Shown here in pieces: positions 25,246 to 35,172 of a stretch of 50,348 bases of DNA. The stretch spans positions 1 through 50,348 of the forward strand of contig NZ_JAOZVR010000090.1 of assembly GCF_025869515.1 (NCBI RefSeq), given 5' to 3'. The DNA is from Ferrovibrio sp. (lineage in GTDB: Bacteria; Pseudomonadota; Alphaproteobacteria; Ferrovibrionales; Ferrovibrionaceae). Both the position numbers and the translations under genes were made by a program. The notes below the pieces were generated by a model. The model was not told the DNA's origin. It saw nothing but the letters and a program-made list of their open reading frames with translations, and did no database searches. Position 1 is the stretch's first letter, and every line of letters begins with the position of its first letter.

Positions 25246-25692
25246 TTACAGCTCGATATTGTAGCGCACGAAGGGCGCGCGCTTGGCGACGCGTTCATAC
25301 AGCCGCCGGGCGGTGCCGTTGAATTCCTCGGTCTGCCAGTAGAGCACGCCGGCGCCCTTCTGCTTCGAAATCCCGGTCACCGCGGCGATCAGGCGGCGGC
25401 CGATGCGTTTGCCGCGCGCTTCGGGCACCACGAACAGGTCCTGCAGATAGACGTTGCCGCCCATGTTCCAGGTGGACGGATGCAGCAGGTATTGCACCAG
25501 GCCGAGCGCGCGCTCGCCTTCCCAGGCGATCAGCCCTTCGATGGCATTCTGCGGATCGAGCAGGCGGGCCCAGGTGGAATCGGTGACGGCCTGCGGCACG
25601 CTCTTTTCATAGAAGGCGAGATAGCCGAGCCAGAGCGGCTCCCACTGTTTGCGTTCGCTGGCGACAATGGAGCGGATGACGATATCGGACAT
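25246..25692 (-). CDS. GNAT family N-acetyltransferase
   Basis: The 148-residue protein has the acetyl-CoA-binding pattern FVVPEARGKRIGRRLI (about residues 87-102) with VYLQDL before it and an aromatic YWQTEEFNGTARRLYE in the last third, all typical of GNAT enzymes. The acceptor is not known. Starts at MSDIVIRSIV with AGAAAG upstream of ATG. It is a single-gene unit. Confidence 0.85.
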   Translation of the reverse strand: MSDIVIRSIVASERKQWEPLWLGYLAFYEKSVPQAVTDSTWARLLDPQNAIEGLIAWEGERALGLVQYLLHPSTWNMGGNVYLQDLFVVPEARGKRIGRRLIAAVTGISKQKGAGVLYWQTEEFNGTARRLYERVAKRAPFVRYNIEL

Positions 25693-25797
25693 GGTGACAC
25701 TTTCTGCAGTTTTTACCTGACCCGATTACCCCGGAAGCGGTTCCAGGATAAGCGCCAGTTCCTGCGAAAATCATGGGGCCAGTTTGCCGCCGCGCGG

Positions 25798-26373
25798 CTA
25801 TTTGCCGGCGCCGCGCCGTTCATGCTCGCGCAGGCGCGGAAACAGCTCGACGAAATTGCACGGCTTGTGGCGGTAGTCGAGCTGGTCCTTGAGGATCATG
25901 TCCCAGGCATCGCGGCAGGCGCCGGGCGAGCCGGGCAGCGCGAACAGATATGTGCCGCGACAGACGCCGGCAGTGGCGCGCGACTGGATCGTAGAGGTGC
26001 CGATCTTCTGGTAGCTGAGCATGCGGAACAGCTCGCCGAAGCCCGGAATGGATTTCTCGTAGATGCCATCGAAAGCCTCGGGCGTCACATCGCGTCCCGT
26101 CACGCCGGTGCCACCGGTGGCGAGAATCACATCCACGGTATCGTCGTCGATCCAGTCGGTGAGCTGGCCCTGGATCTCGGCCACGTCATCCTTGACGATG
26201 GCGCGCGCCGCCAGCCGGTGCCCCGCCCCGGTCAGCCGTTCGGCCAGCGTGTTGCCGGACTTGTCATCCTCGAAGCTGCGGGTATCCGACACGGTGAGCA
26301 CGGCGATGCGCACCGGCACGAACAGGCGCTTGCCCTCGGCATCGATGTAGGATTGGGGCTGAAGTTCGGTCAT
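25798..26373 (-). CDS. moaB: Molybdenum cofactor biosynthesis protein B
   Basis: The 191-residue protein has [20 protein letters not shown], the [16 protein letters not shown] loop that binds molybdopterin in the family, [17 protein letters not shown] and [22 protein letters not shown]. It is MoaB-like, distinct from the Mog at 12.6 kb, which has a different C-terminus. E. coli MoaB is of uncertain role, and in many bacteria MoaB acts as the adenylyltransferase. The genome thus has two paralogs of the family. CAGGAG lies 7 bases before the ATG. It stands 63 bases before the transglycosylase gene on the same strand. Confidence 0.92.
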   Translation of the reverse strand: MTELQPQSYIDAEGKRLFVPVRIAVLTVSDTRSFEDDKSGNTLAERLTGAGHRLAARAIVKDDVAEIQGQLTDWIDDDTVDVILATGGTGVTGRDVTPEAFDGIYEKSIPGFGELFRMLSYQKIGTSTIQSRATAGVCRGTYLFALPGSPGACRDAWDMILKDQLDYRHKPCNFVELFPRLREHERRGAGK

Positions 26374-26436
26374 GGCGCCGCTCCTGAAAACAGAGACGCG
26401 CTTAACCTATGATCTGTAACAGGCTGCGGCTAGGCG

Positions 26437-28212
26437 TCAGTTCTTTTTTTCCGCGCGCTGGTCGCCGCGGTCGAAGCCGCGATACTGCGGCCATTCGCCG
26501 GTCATGGCGGCGCTCAGCGAGGTATCGGGCTGGCCGATGCGCGACCGGTAGATCCAGTAATTGGTCAGCACGCGCTGCACGAAAATCCGCGTCTCGGAGA
26601 GCGGAATGGTCTCGATGAACAGGAAGGGATCGTTGGCGGCCATATCGGGATTGGCGCGGATCCATTTCTGCAGGTTGCCCGGCCCGCCGTTATAGGCGGC
26701 GGCGAGATGGAACAGGTTGCCCTTGATCATCGGCATGTCGAGCAGATGCTGCAGGTAGCGCTGGCCCAGCTCGATATTGTATTCCGGCGCGAACAGCTTA
26801 TGGCGGCCGTTCTTGCTGCGCAGGCTCTTGTCGCCGGCCACGGCGCCGGCGGTGCGCGGCATCAGCTGCATCAGGCCGGTGGCGCCGGCCGAACTCATGG
26901 CGCGGGCGTTGAAGGCGCTTTCCTGGCGCATGAAAGCGAAGACCAGCGCGCGGTCGACACTGAAACCGCCATCGGGTTCCCAGGGGGGCAGCGGATAGAG
27001 CGCGTGGTCGTGGCTCTCGCCCTTCACATTGTACCAGGCGATGGCGATGCGCATGGTGGAGGCTGGCGCCTGCATGCGACTGACCAGCCCGAGCAGAGCC
27101 GAGGCGAGGTCGTCGCTGGCCTGGCTGAACAGCCGCGTCACTTCGCGGTCGGCGCGCACCGCCTCGCCCACTTCGCTGAGTGCGATGGCGCGGCGGATGG
27201 CCGGAATATCCTTCAGGCGGCGCAGTTCGTCCGGCGAGAGCGGCGGCGGCGCCCAGCTGAAGGGCTGGTCGGTGCCGAGCTGGGCCAGGCTGAGCTGGCC
27301 GTAGAAGGTGCGTTCCTCGTTGGCGCCGACTTCGAGCAGGCGGATCGCTTCCGACGGCTGGCGCAGACGCAGCATGACGCGGGCGCCCCACCAGGCTCCG
27401 GCCGAACGGTCCCAGGCGGTGGCGGTTTTGGAGAAAGCCAGATTCTCGAAATGATGCGCGGCATTGTCGTAACGGCCGAGCCGCCAGGCGGAAAGGCCGG
27501 CGATCCAGTCGGCATCGGGCACGCGGGCACGCGAGCGCTGCGCCGCCGGGGCGGCCAGCTCAAGCGCCCGCGCATCGTTGCCCTCCAGCACATACAGCCA
27601 GGCCAGCCGCTTGCGCCATTCATCGTATTCCGAGGCGCTCACCTTGCTGCGTATCTCGGGTTTTGCGAGAAAGGCCGCTGCCTCGTCGAGGCGGTCGCGC
27701 TTGAGCAGCGATGCGAACTGCCCGGCGGCCTGGCTGATGGCGCGGGCATGGGCGGGATCGCGGTCGCGCGGCTGCGGCCGGCGGCGCGTGGTGGCGACCA
27801 GTCCTGGATCGCCGTCGTAATCGCCGAGTTCGACGCCAAGCGGCGCCGGCGGCGCCTTGTCCTTGCGCGGCTTCTTGCGCATCGCCAGGCCATAGACCTC
27901 TTCGGCGCCGGCATGGTCGCGATACTGCTTCAGCCAGGCCAGCAGTTCGGGATAGCCGGCGTTATAGGCGGTGGGATGCAGGTAGCGCTGCTGCAGCACA
28001 TGGCCGAGCAGCAGCTTGTCGCCCAGCCGGGCGATCTCGCGGTCGGCCCTGGCCCAGTCGGCCTCGGCCTGGAAATCGAAGATGCGCTGATAGCGGTCGA
28101 TGTCGGCGGCACCAAGCACGCCGGGCAGCTCGACGGTCGTCTCCTGCGCCCTGACTGGCATCACGGCCGTCAGCAGCAGACCGCAGGCGAGTATCAGCCC
28201 CCCAAGGCGCAT
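26437..28212 (-). CDS. Soluble lytic murein transglycosylase
   Basis: The 591-residue periplasmic protein has a signal peptide (residues about 1-22, cleavage near VRAQE), a long helical superhelix (30-390) and a C-terminal SLT domain (about 415-550). The catalytic Glu431 sits in FMRQESAFN and is followed by SSAGATGLMQLMPRTA and AAYNGGPGN. It cleaves glycan strands in peptidoglycan to yield anhydromuropeptides. The start at 28212 follows GGGGGAAGG directly. The tail is Lys/Asn-rich. Confidence 0.93.
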   Translation of the reverse strand: MRLGGLILACGLLLTAVMPVRAQETTVELPGVLGAADIDRYQRIFDFQAEADWARADREIARLGDKLLLGHVLQQRYLHPTAYNAGYPELLAWLKQYRDHAGAEEVYGLAMRKKPRKDKAPPAPLGVELGDYDGDPGLVATTRRRPQPRDRDPAHARAISQAAGQFASLLKRDRLDEAAAFLAKPEIRSKVSASEYDEWRKRLAWLYVLEGNDARALELAAPAAQRSRARVPDADWIAGLSAWRLGRYDNAAHHFENLAFSKTATAWDRSAGAWWGARVMLRLRQPSEAIRLLEVGANEERTFYGQLSLAQLGTDQPFSWAPPPLSPDELRRLKDIPAIRRAIALSEVGEAVRADREVTRLFSQASDDLASALLGLVSRMQAPASTMRIAIAWYNVKGESHDHALYPLPPWEPDGGFSVDRALVFAFMRQESAFNARAMSSAGATGLMQLMPRTAGAVAGDKSLRSKNGRHKLFAPEYNIELGQRYLQHLLDMPMIKGNLFHLAAAYNGGPGNLQKWIRANPDMAANDPFLFIETIPLSETRIFVQRVLTNYWIYRSRIGQPDTSLSAAMTGEWPQYRGFDRGDQRAEKKN

Positions 28213-28318
28213 GCCTTCCCCCAGACGATTTTGGTCGCCCGGGATAGCGCAGAAGCGGTTAAGGTACAACTAAACTTGCCGCAACCAATGGTGGCAGCCT
28301 GCTTTTCCAATGGCTTAG

Positions 28319-29533
28319 TCAACGATTTAAGCTGTGCGGCAGTTTCAGCACCATGCCGGCCGCAACCACGCAGCCGGCGGCGCAGATCAGGATCGGCCAG
28401 GTGTAGCTGCCGGTTGTATCGAACACCCAGCCGGCCAGCGTCGGCCCCAGCAGGGTACCGAAGGCGACCGAGGTGTAGAGCACGCCAAGCACCGCCGACA
28501 TGGCGCGCAGGCCGAACAGGTCGGCGGTGAAAGCCGGCACCAGAGCGACGAAACCACCGTAGAACAGCCCGAAGGCCAGCGCGAAGACGGCGAGCGCGGC
28601 GAAGCCCTGCGCGAAATTCCAGTAAAGCAGCGCAATGCCGCTGCACAGCATCAGCAGGCCGAGGCTGCGGCCACGCCCCAGGCGATCGGCCAGGCCGCCG
28701 AGCACGAAACGGCCGAGCGTGCTGCCGACGCCGATCAGGCCGACCAGCCAGACGCCCTCGCCCCGGCTCAGCCCCTGATCCATCGCAGCGGGAGCCAGAT
28801 GCACGAAGGGCACGAAGGTGCCGATGCAGTTGAGTCCGCAGGCGAGATAGAGCAGCCAGAACACCGGATGGCGCAGCACGGTGCCGAGTTCCAATCCCGG
28901 CGGTGGCCCCGAGGGCGCGGCGGTCGCAGCTGGAAGGGCGGCACCATCGGGCTGCAGCCCCATGCTGGCCGGCGAGGCGCGCAGCAGCAGGGTGGCAAGC
29001 GCACCGAGCAGCAAGGTGGCGATGCCGAAGCCGACATAGGCACCGCGCCAGCCGAAGACTTCGATGGCATAGGCCGCGACGGGTGGCGCCGCCATGGTGC
29101 CGATCCCGATGCCGGCCACCGCCCAGCCCGACGCCTGGCCGCGTTTGGCGAGAAACCAGCGCTGCACCGTGCCGATGGCCGGCACATAGGAAAAGCCGAC
29201 GCCGACGCCGATGCCGATGCCGTAGAAGATCACGATGGCGGCGAGGCTGTCGGCGAAGCTGGCCGCGATCATCCCGGCGCCGGTGCAGGCCATGCCGAAA
29301 CCGACCACCGGGCGCGGGCCGATGCGGTCGGCCAGCCGGCCGCTGATGGCGCCGAGCGCGAAATAGAGGAAGCCGGCGGCGGAAAACACCAGCGACACCG
29401 TGGCGCGCGAGGCGCCGAATTCGCGGCTTAACGGGTCGAAGAAGGCGGGAAAGCTGTAGGCCGCGCCGAAACCGGTGAACATGACCAGGAAAGCGGCGGC
29501 CACCACCACCCAGCCATAAAAGATGCCCGGCAT
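28319..29533 (-). CDS. MFS transporter, monocarboxylate-porter-like
   Basis: The 404-residue protein has 12 hydrophobic segments. It has the MFS loop pattern GRLADRIGPRPV between helices 2 and 3 and GLADRLGRGRSLGL in the second half, and starts MPGIFYGWVVVAAAFLVMF, typical of oxalate/formate or monocarboxylate carriers. Substrate unknown. The ATG shares a base with the stop of the glycosylase gene (TGATG), so translation is coupled to it. It ends 106 bases before the transglycosylase start. Confidence 0.88.
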   Translation of the reverse strand: MPGIFYGWVVVAAAFLVMFTGFGAAYSFPAFFDPLSREFGASRATVSLVFSAAGFLYFALGAISGRLADRIGPRPVVGFGMACTGAGMIAASFADSLAAIVIFYGIGIGVGVGFSYVPAIGTVQRWFLAKRGQASGWAVAGIGIGTMAAPPVAAYAIEVFGWRGAYVGFGIATLLLGALATLLLRASPASMGLQPDGAALPAATAAPSGPPPGLELGTVLRHPVFWLLYLACGLNCIGTFVPFVHLAPAAMDQGLSRGEGVWLVGLIGVGSTLGRFVLGGLADRLGRGRSLGLLMLCSGIALLYWNFAQGFAALAVFALAFGLFYGGFVALVPAFTADLFGLRAMSAVLGVLYTSVAFGTLLGPTLAGWVFDTTGSYTWPILICAAGCVVAAGMVLKLPHSLNR

Positions 29534-30393
29534 CAGACGCCGAGCTCGTCCAGCCTGGCGGCGAGTTCCAGCATGTCGCGCCAGGCTTCACGCTTCACGC
29601 CGGGCTGGCGCAGCAGATAGGCCGGATGCAGCATCGGCATGGCCGGCACCGCGATGTCGCCGCGCTTGTAGTCGTGCCAGCGGCCACGCACCCGCGTGAT
29701 GCCCTGGGTGGTGCCGAGCAGGGTACCGGTGGAGAATTTGCCGGTGCAGACCAGCACTTTCGGATTCACCAGCTCGATCAGCCGCTCGATGAAGGGCCGG
29801 CAGGCGACGATCTCCTCGGCGGAGGGATCGCGGTTGCCCGGCGGGCGCCAGAACAGCAGGTTGGAAATATAGACATTGCTCTCGTCGCGGCCGATCGCCT
29901 TGAGCATCTTGTCAAGCAGCTGGCCGCTCTCGCCCACGAAAGGCAGACCCTGCGCATCCTCGTCGCGGCCCGGCGCCTCGCCCACGATCATCAGTTTGGC
30001 CTGCGGGTTGCCGCGCGCAATCACCGTGTTGGTGGCGGTGGCTTTGAGCGCGCAGCCGTCGAAAGCTCTGATAGCGGCTTCCAGTTCGGCAATCGTATTG
30101 CAGGCCCGGGCTGCCTGCGTGGCGGCCGTCTCTGCCTGCTGGGCCGACACGCTGGCCGGCTGGGCCGCCCGCGAGGCCAGCGCCGCCTGCACGCCGCTGC
30201 CCGGACTCGCAGGAGGGGGCGCGCCTGCCGCAACGGCAGCCGGAACTGCGACCGCCGGCTGCGGTTTGGGAGGCGGCGCGACCGTCCGGTCGACCGGCTG
30301 CTCGCCGATCGCCTCGTCCACCCCGGCCTCGGCGTAGAAGAGCGCGATGTCGAGCAGAGAGGGAGGAAAATCAGGGGTTTCCGTGGCGTTCAT
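29533..30393 (-). CDS. Uracil-DNA glycosylase, family 4-like
   Basis: The 286-residue protein has a variable Pro/Ala-rich N-terminal 95 residues and a C-terminal glycosylase domain. Motif A is GEAPGRDEDAQGLPFVGESG (residues 138-157) and the second motif MLHPAYLLRQPG (254-265). This is the family-4/uracil-DNA glycosylase superfamily that removes uracil from DNA. Cysteines 114, 198 and 216 may bind a cluster, but the first CxxC of classical family 4 proteins is not seen, so the iron-sulfur centre is uncertain. Starts at MNATETPDFP. It is divergent from ETF-QO and coupled with the MFS gene. Confidence 0.88.
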   Translation of the reverse strand: MNATETPDFPPSLLDIALFYAEAGVDEAIGEQPVDRTVAPPPKPQPAVAVPAAVAAGAPPPASPGSGVQAALASRAAQPASVSAQQAETAATQAARACNTIAELEAAIRAFDGCALKATATNTVIARGNPQAKLMIVGEAPGRDEDAQGLPFVGESGQLLDKMLKAIGRDESNVYISNLLFWRPPGNRDPSAEEIVACRPFIERLIELVNPKVLVCTGKFSTGTLLGTTQGITRVRGRWHDYKRGDIAVPAMPMLHPAYLLRQPGVKREAWRDMLELAARLDELGV

Positions 30394-30518
30394 CGATGCT
30401 GGACGGGGGTGGCGCCGTTGGCTTGCCCCCCATAGTCTGGTAAGCAGGCATGGAGCGTCAAGCTGACCGGCCCCGACGTTCCCAAATAAAAAATCGCTAC
30501 CAATATCCGAGGTGCCCC

Positions 30519-32183
30519 GTGTCGGAACGCGAAACGATGGAATACGACGTGGTGATCGTCGGTGCAGGCCCGGCCGGCCTGTCCGCCGCGATCCGCCTGA
30601 AGCAGCTGGCAACTGAGCAAAACCACGAAATTTCAGTCTGCGTGATCGAAAAGGGCTCCGAGGTCGGCGCCCATATCCTGTCGGGTGCGGTGATCGACCC
30701 GATCGCGCTGAACGAGCTTATTCCGGACTGGAAGGCCAAGGGCGCGCCGCTCAATACCCCGGTCACCGACGACCGCTTCATGATCCTGACCGAAGCGAAT
30801 CACATCCCGGTTCCGAACCTCCTGCTGCCGCCGCTGATGAACAATCACGGCAACTACATCGTATCGCTCGGCAATGTCTGCCGCTGGCTGGCCAGCCAGG
30901 CCGAAGAGCTGGGCGTGGAAATCTTCCCGGGTTTTGCCGCCGCCGAGGTGCTGTATGGCGACAAGGGCGAAGTGGTCGGCGTCGCCACCGGCGACATGGG
31001 CATCGGCCGCGACGGCGAGCATAAGTCGAGCTACACGCCCGGCGTGGAGTTGCGCGGCAAATACACGCTGATCGCCGAGGGCGTGCGCGGTTCGCTGGCG
31101 AAAGAGCTGCAGACAAAATTCAAGCTGCGCGACGGCGTCGATCCGCAGAAGTTCGGGATCGGCATCAAGGAGCTGTGGCAGATCGATCCGGCCCGGCATA
31201 AGCCCGGCCTGGTGATCCACACCCAGGGCTGGCCGCTGGACAGCAAGACCGGCGGCGGCAGCTTCATGTATCATCTGGAAGACAACCAGGTGGCGGTCGG
31301 CTTCGTCATCCACCTGAATTACCAGAACCCCTATCTCTCGCCCTTCGATGAATTCCAGCGCTTCAAGACGCATCCGTCGGTGCGCGATTTCTTCGAGGGC
31401 GGCAAGCGCATTTCCTACGGCGCGCGCGCGATCAACGAAGGCGGACTGCAGTCGGTGCCGAAGCTCACTTTCCCGGGCGGAGCGCTGATCGGCTGCTCGG
31501 CCGGTTTCGTCAACCTGCCACGCATCAAGGGCAGCCACAACGCGATGAAGACCGGCATGCTGGCCGCCGAAGCCGCTTTCGAGGCGCTGAAGGCCGGCAC
31601 GTCCGGCGGCGACGAACTGGCTGCCTATCCGGAAGCCTTCAGGGCATCCTGGTCGTTCAAGGACCTGTGGAAGGTGCGCAATGTCAAACCGGCGCTCGGC
31701 TACGGCATGTGGCTCGGCACGCTGGTCGGCGGCATCCATATGTGGCTGAACGATCTCGGACTGGGCTTCCTGGCGCCCTGGACCACGCATCACGCCAAGG
31801 CTGATCACGAGACTTTGAAGCCGGCAAAGGACTGTAAACCGATTGCCTATCCCAAACCCGATGGCAAGATCAGCTTCGACAAGCTGTCCTCGGTGTTCCT
31901 GTCGAACACCAACCACGAGGAGGATCAGCCGATCCATCTGCAGCTGAAGGACCCATCGATCCCGATCGCGCGCAACCTGCCGATCTACGACGAACCGGCG
32001 CAGCGCTACTGCCCGGCCGGTGTCTATGAAGTGCTGCGCGACGACCAGGGCAACAATCCGCGTTTCCAGATCAATGCCCAGAACTGCGTCCATTGCAAAA
32101 CCTGTGACATCAAGGATCCGGCGCAGAATATCAACTGGACCGTCCCGGAGGGGGGCGGCGGTCCGAATTATCCCAACATGTGA
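30519..32183 (+). CDS. Electron transfer flavoprotein-ubiquinone oxidoreductase
   Basis: The 554-residue membrane-attached FAD and [4Fe-4S] protein takes electrons from ETF to ubiquinone during fatty-acid and amino-acid oxidation. The N-terminal FAD site is [14 protein letters not shown]; the cluster ligands are in the C-terminal CPAGVYEV and [14 protein letters not shown] chose GTG at 30519 ([10 protein letters not shown]) because GAGG lies 7 bases upstream and homologs begin with a similar MSERE sequence. The ATG 30537 is an alternative. The ETF genes themselves are not in the window. Confidence 0.95.
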   Translation: MSERETMEYDVVIVGAGPAGLSAAIRLKQLATEQNHEISVCVIEKGSEVGAHILSGAVIDPIALNELIPDWKAKGAPLNTPVTDDRFMILTEANHIPVPNLLLPPLMNNHGNYIVSLGNVCRWLASQAEELGVEIFPGFAAAEVLYGDKGEVVGVATGDMGIGRDGEHKSSYTPGVELRGKYTLIAEGVRGSLAKELQTKFKLRDGVDPQKFGIGIKELWQIDPARHKPGLVIHTQGWPLDSKTGGGSFMYHLEDNQVAVGFVIHLNYQNPYLSPFDEFQRFKTHPSVRDFFEGGKRISYGARAINEGGLQSVPKLTFPGGALIGCSAGFVNLPRIKGSHNAMKTGMLAAEAAFEALKAGTSGGDELAAYPEAFRASWSFKDLWKVRNVKPALGYGMWLGTLVGGIHMWLNDLGLGFLAPWTTHHAKADHETLKPAKDCKPIAYPKPDGKISFDKLSSVFLSNTNHEEDQPIHLQLKDPSIPIARNLPIYDEPAQRYCPAGVYEVLRDDQGNNPRFQINAQNCVHCKTCDIKDPAQNINWTVPEGGGGPNYPNM

Positions 32184-32188
32184 GACAG

Positions 32189-33931
32189 ATGACAGACAGA
32201 GCCTCCCGCAAGCGTTTCATCTTCCGTCCCGTCCGCGCTGCCTTGCTGCTGGCAGCAAGCCTGCTGCCGCTGGCAGCCTGCAGCAGCAACAGCAGCATGA
32301 TGTCCGGGGCGCCGTCGCGCAGCGGCTACCGGCTCGACAGCCCGTACGGCAATTTCCTGGCCGCCCGCCATGCCCGCCAGATGAACGACAATACGGCGGC
32401 GGCCAATTACTACATGCGCGCCCTGCGCGAGGACCCTGAAAGCGCATTGCTGACCCAGGGCGCCTTCATCGCGCTGATCGCCGATGGCCGGGTCAATGAG
32501 GCCGTCGTGCTGACGCCCTCGCTGCGCCAGATGAATCCGTCCGAATACCTGCCGCGCATGACGCAGGCCTCGGCCCTGATGCTGGCGCGCGATTACGATG
32601 CCGTGCTGCGCCTGGTGGCCGAGGGCCCCAGCGGCGGGATTCACGCCGCCTTCAATCCGTTGCTGCAGACCTTTGCCTATGCCGGCAAGGGCGAGGCAGA
32701 CCAGGCGATCGCCAGCCTGCAGAAGCTGGAGCGCCATCCGCTGTTCAGCGGCGTCTACATGCATCTCAAGCCGATCCTGCTCGATATCCTGAATCAGCCG
32801 GAGCCGACCGAGGCCGCCTATCGCGAGGCCATCGAAGGCCGCGAGCGCGCCGGCACGCGCCAGATCGACGGCTTCGCCCGTTTCCTGGAACGCCAGGGCC
32901 GCGCAGCCGATGCACGCCGGCTGCTGGAAGAGCAGATGGTGTTCAACCCGGACAATCCGGTGCTGCTGACTGCCCTGCGCCGCCTCGACTCCAAACAGCC
33001 GAGCGCCCCGCTGGTCGGCAATGCCGTCGAAGGCATGGCCGAAGCCATGTTCGCGTCGGCCACGGCGCTGGGCCGCAGCGACGGCGGCGACCTGGCCGAA
33101 CTGCATCTGCAGCTGGCGCTGTTCATGCGGCCGGACCTGGACGATGCCCGCATGCTGCTGGGCGATATCTACGAAAGCCGCGAGCGCTACGACCAGGCGC
33201 TGGCGATGTATGCCCGCGTGTCGCTGAATTCGGCCTATGCCGAAAGCGCGCAGCTGCGCCAGGCCTGGTGCATCAGCGAACTCGGCCGCACCGACGAGGC
33301 CGTGCGCATCCTGCGCCGCATGGCGAGTGCGGACAGCAACAGCCCGCGCGCCCTGCTGACGCTCGCCGACATGTATCGCCAGATGGAAAAATGGCCGGAC
33401 TCGGCGCGCGAATACACGGCTGCCCTGGCGCGCATTCCGCGGCTGGAACAGCGCCACTGGACCATCCTGTTCGGCCGTGGCGTGGCCTATGAACGCTCCA
33501 AGCAGTTCGACAAGGGCGAAGCCGACATGCTGAAGGCGCTGGAGCTGCAGCCCGACCAGCCGCTGGTGCTGAACTATCTCGGCTATTCCTGGATCGACAT
33601 GCATCGCAATATCGAGCGGGCGACGCGCATGATCGAACGCGCCGTGCAGCTGCGGCCCAATGACGGTGCCATCGTCGACTCGCTCGGCTGGGCGCTGTAT
33701 CGCCTGGCCCGCTATGACGAAGCCGTGGTGCAGCTGGAACGCGCCGTTGAGCTGAAGGGCGGCGACCCGGTGATCACCGATCATCTGGGCGATGCCTACT
33801 GGCGTGTCGGCCGGCAGGAAGAGGCAAAATTCCAGTGGCGCCGCGCACTCGGCCTCAAGCCCGAGCAGGAGCTCGCCCTGCAGGTGCAGCGCAAGCTCGA
33901 CCAGGGCCTCGATCCGGTGGCCGCCAAGTAA
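32189..33931 (+). CDS. TPR-repeat lipoprotein
   Basis: The 580-residue protein has a basic N-terminus, a hydrophobic stretch and a lipobox LLPLAACSS (Cys about 31), so it is a lipoprotein. The rest is an array of tetratricopeptide-like helices from about residue 55 to 575; the clearest are [23 protein letters not shown] and [21 protein letters not shown] near the end. Such alphaproteobacterial proteins are outer-membrane or periplasmic scaffolds. ATG 32189 is chosen; a GTG at 32180 overlaps the ETF-QO stop. It lies directly before ispE. Confidence 0.88.
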   Translation: MTDRASRKRFIFRPVRAALLLAASLLPLAACSSNSSMMSGAPSRSGYRLDSPYGNFLAARHARQMNDNTAAANYYMRALREDPESALLTQGAFIALIADGRVNEAVVLTPSLRQMNPSEYLPRMTQASALMLARDYDAVLRLVAEGPSGGIHAAFNPLLQTFAYAGKGEADQAIASLQKLERHPLFSGVYMHLKPILLDILNQPEPTEAAYREAIEGRERAGTRQIDGFARFLERQGRAADARRLLEEQMVFNPDNPVLLTALRRLDSKQPSAPLVGNAVEGMAEAMFASATALGRSDGGDLAELHLQLALFMRPDLDDARMLLGDIYESRERYDQALAMYARVSLNSAYAESAQLRQAWCISELGRTDEAVRILRRMASADSNSPRALLTLADMYRQMEKWPDSAREYTAALARIPRLEQRHWTILFGRGVAYERSKQFDKGEADMLKALELQPDQPLVLNYLGYSWIDMHRNIERATRMIERAVQLRPNDGAIVDSLGWALYRLARYDEAVVQLERAVELKGGDPVITDHLGDAYWRVGRQEEAKFQWRRALGLKPEQELALQVQRKLDQGLDPVAAK

Positions 33932-33950
33932 AAACCATGAACGGCGCACG

Positions 33951-34865
33951 ATGACCGCAGCAGGCCTGAGCCGGCTGGCCCCGGCCAAGATCAACCTGTT
34001 CCTGCATGTCACTGGCCGGCGGCCGGCGCATGCGGCACAGGCCGGTTATCATGAACTGGAAAGCCTGGTGGTCTTCGCGCAGGACCCGGCTGCCTGCGAC
34101 CGCATCGCGGTGGCGCCGGCCGATGACCTGACACTGGTACTGGCCGGTCCGCAGGCCGCAGCCCTCCCACCCGACAGCGACAGCAATCTGGTGCTGCGCG
34201 CCGCCCGCCAGCTGCAGACGATGAATGGCCGGGCAATGCGTGAAGCGGGCGCCGCCATTACCCTGACCAAGACCCTGCCGGTCGCCTCCGGCATCGGTGG
34301 CGGCTCGGCCGATGCCGCCGCCACCCTGCATGCCCTGCGCGCACTGTGGCAGATCGAGGTCGATGACGAGGCTCTGGCCCGCGCGGCATTGCCGCTCGGC
34401 GCCGATATCCCGGCCTGCCTGCTCGGCCGCGCCGCGCTGATGACCGGCATCGGCGAGGAGCTCTGTGCACTGCCGCCGCTGCCGCCCTTCTGGCTGGTGC
34501 TGGCCAATCCCGGCGTCGCGCTGGCGACGAAAGACGTCTTTTCCGCCCTGAATGCCGGACTAGGGACCGGCCGGTTCGGCATGCCGATGCCATTGGAGCG
34601 CCGGCCCGACAGCGCCGCCGACCTCGCCATCCTGTTGCGCGCGCGCCGCAACGACCTGGAGGCGCCGGCGCGTTTCCTGGCTCCGGAGATCGATCCGGTG
34701 CTGGCCGCCGTGAAGGCCCAGGCCGGCTGCCTGCTGGCGCGGCTGTCAGGCTCGGGGGCGACCTGCTTCGGACTGTTCGCGGAAAAACGCGATGCCGATT
34801 TCGCCGCCCGCAACCTGGCCCGCGCCTACCCGAAATGGTGGGTGGCGGCGACCGCGGCGGGATAA
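33951..34865 (+). CDS. ispE: 4-diphosphocytidyl-2-C-methyl-D-erythritol kinase
   Basis: The 304-residue GHMP kinase of the MEP isoprenoid pathway phosphorylates CDP-ME. It has the N-terminal [16 protein letters not shown], the ATP-binding [17 protein letters not shown] (residues 109-125), GADIPACL and the C-terminal motif [12 protein letters not shown]. The start [10 protein letters not shown] is the family start. It is 19 bases after the TPR lipoprotein gene, so the two are probably co-transcribed. Confidence 0.96.
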   Translation: MTAAGLSRLAPAKINLFLHVTGRRPAHAAQAGYHELESLVVFAQDPAACDRIAVAPADDLTLVLAGPQAAALPPDSDSNLVLRAARQLQTMNGRAMREAGAAITLTKTLPVASGIGGGSADAAATLHALRALWQIEVDDEALARAALPLGADIPACLLGRAALMTGIGEELCALPPLPPFWLVLANPGVALATKDVFSALNAGLGTGRFGMPMPLERRPDSAADLAILLRARRNDLEAPARFLAPEIDPVLAAVKAQAGCLLARLSGSGATCFGLFAEKRDADFAARNLARAYPKWWVAATAAG

Positions 34866-35011
34866 GCCGCAACCGCCTGACGGCCACTGAAAATCCCTGG
34901 CCGGAAGCCCCGAAATCCGCGCCGGAACGGCGGCACCAAAGGCTGGATATTTTCGGCCGCGCCGCCTATTGTCCCGCCCGCGCCGCGCCCTGCGCATCAA
35001 AGGGCGTCTGC

Positions 35012-35086
35012 TGGGGCGTAGCCAAGCGGTAAGGCAGCGGTTTTTGGTACCGCCATTCGGAGGTTCGATCCCTCCCGCCCCAGCCA
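35012..35086 (+). tRNA. tRNA-Gln (anticodon UUG)
   Basis: The 75-base cloverleaf has acceptor TGGGGCG paired with CGCCCCA, a D arm GCC…GGC, an anticodon stem GCGGT/ACCGC with loop TTTTGGT giving anticodon TTG, and a T arm GGAGG-TTCGATC-CCTCC. Discriminator G is followed by an encoded CCA. It decodes CAA/CAG as glutamine. No integrase or repeated tRNA end was found nearby. Confidence 0.95.
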
Positions 35087-35172
35087 ACTTATCATCTTCA
35101 CTTATATTCCAAAGCATCGCCTCTGGTCCGAGCAGCGGCAACACATCGGCGGCAGGGACGGCGTTCATCGGC

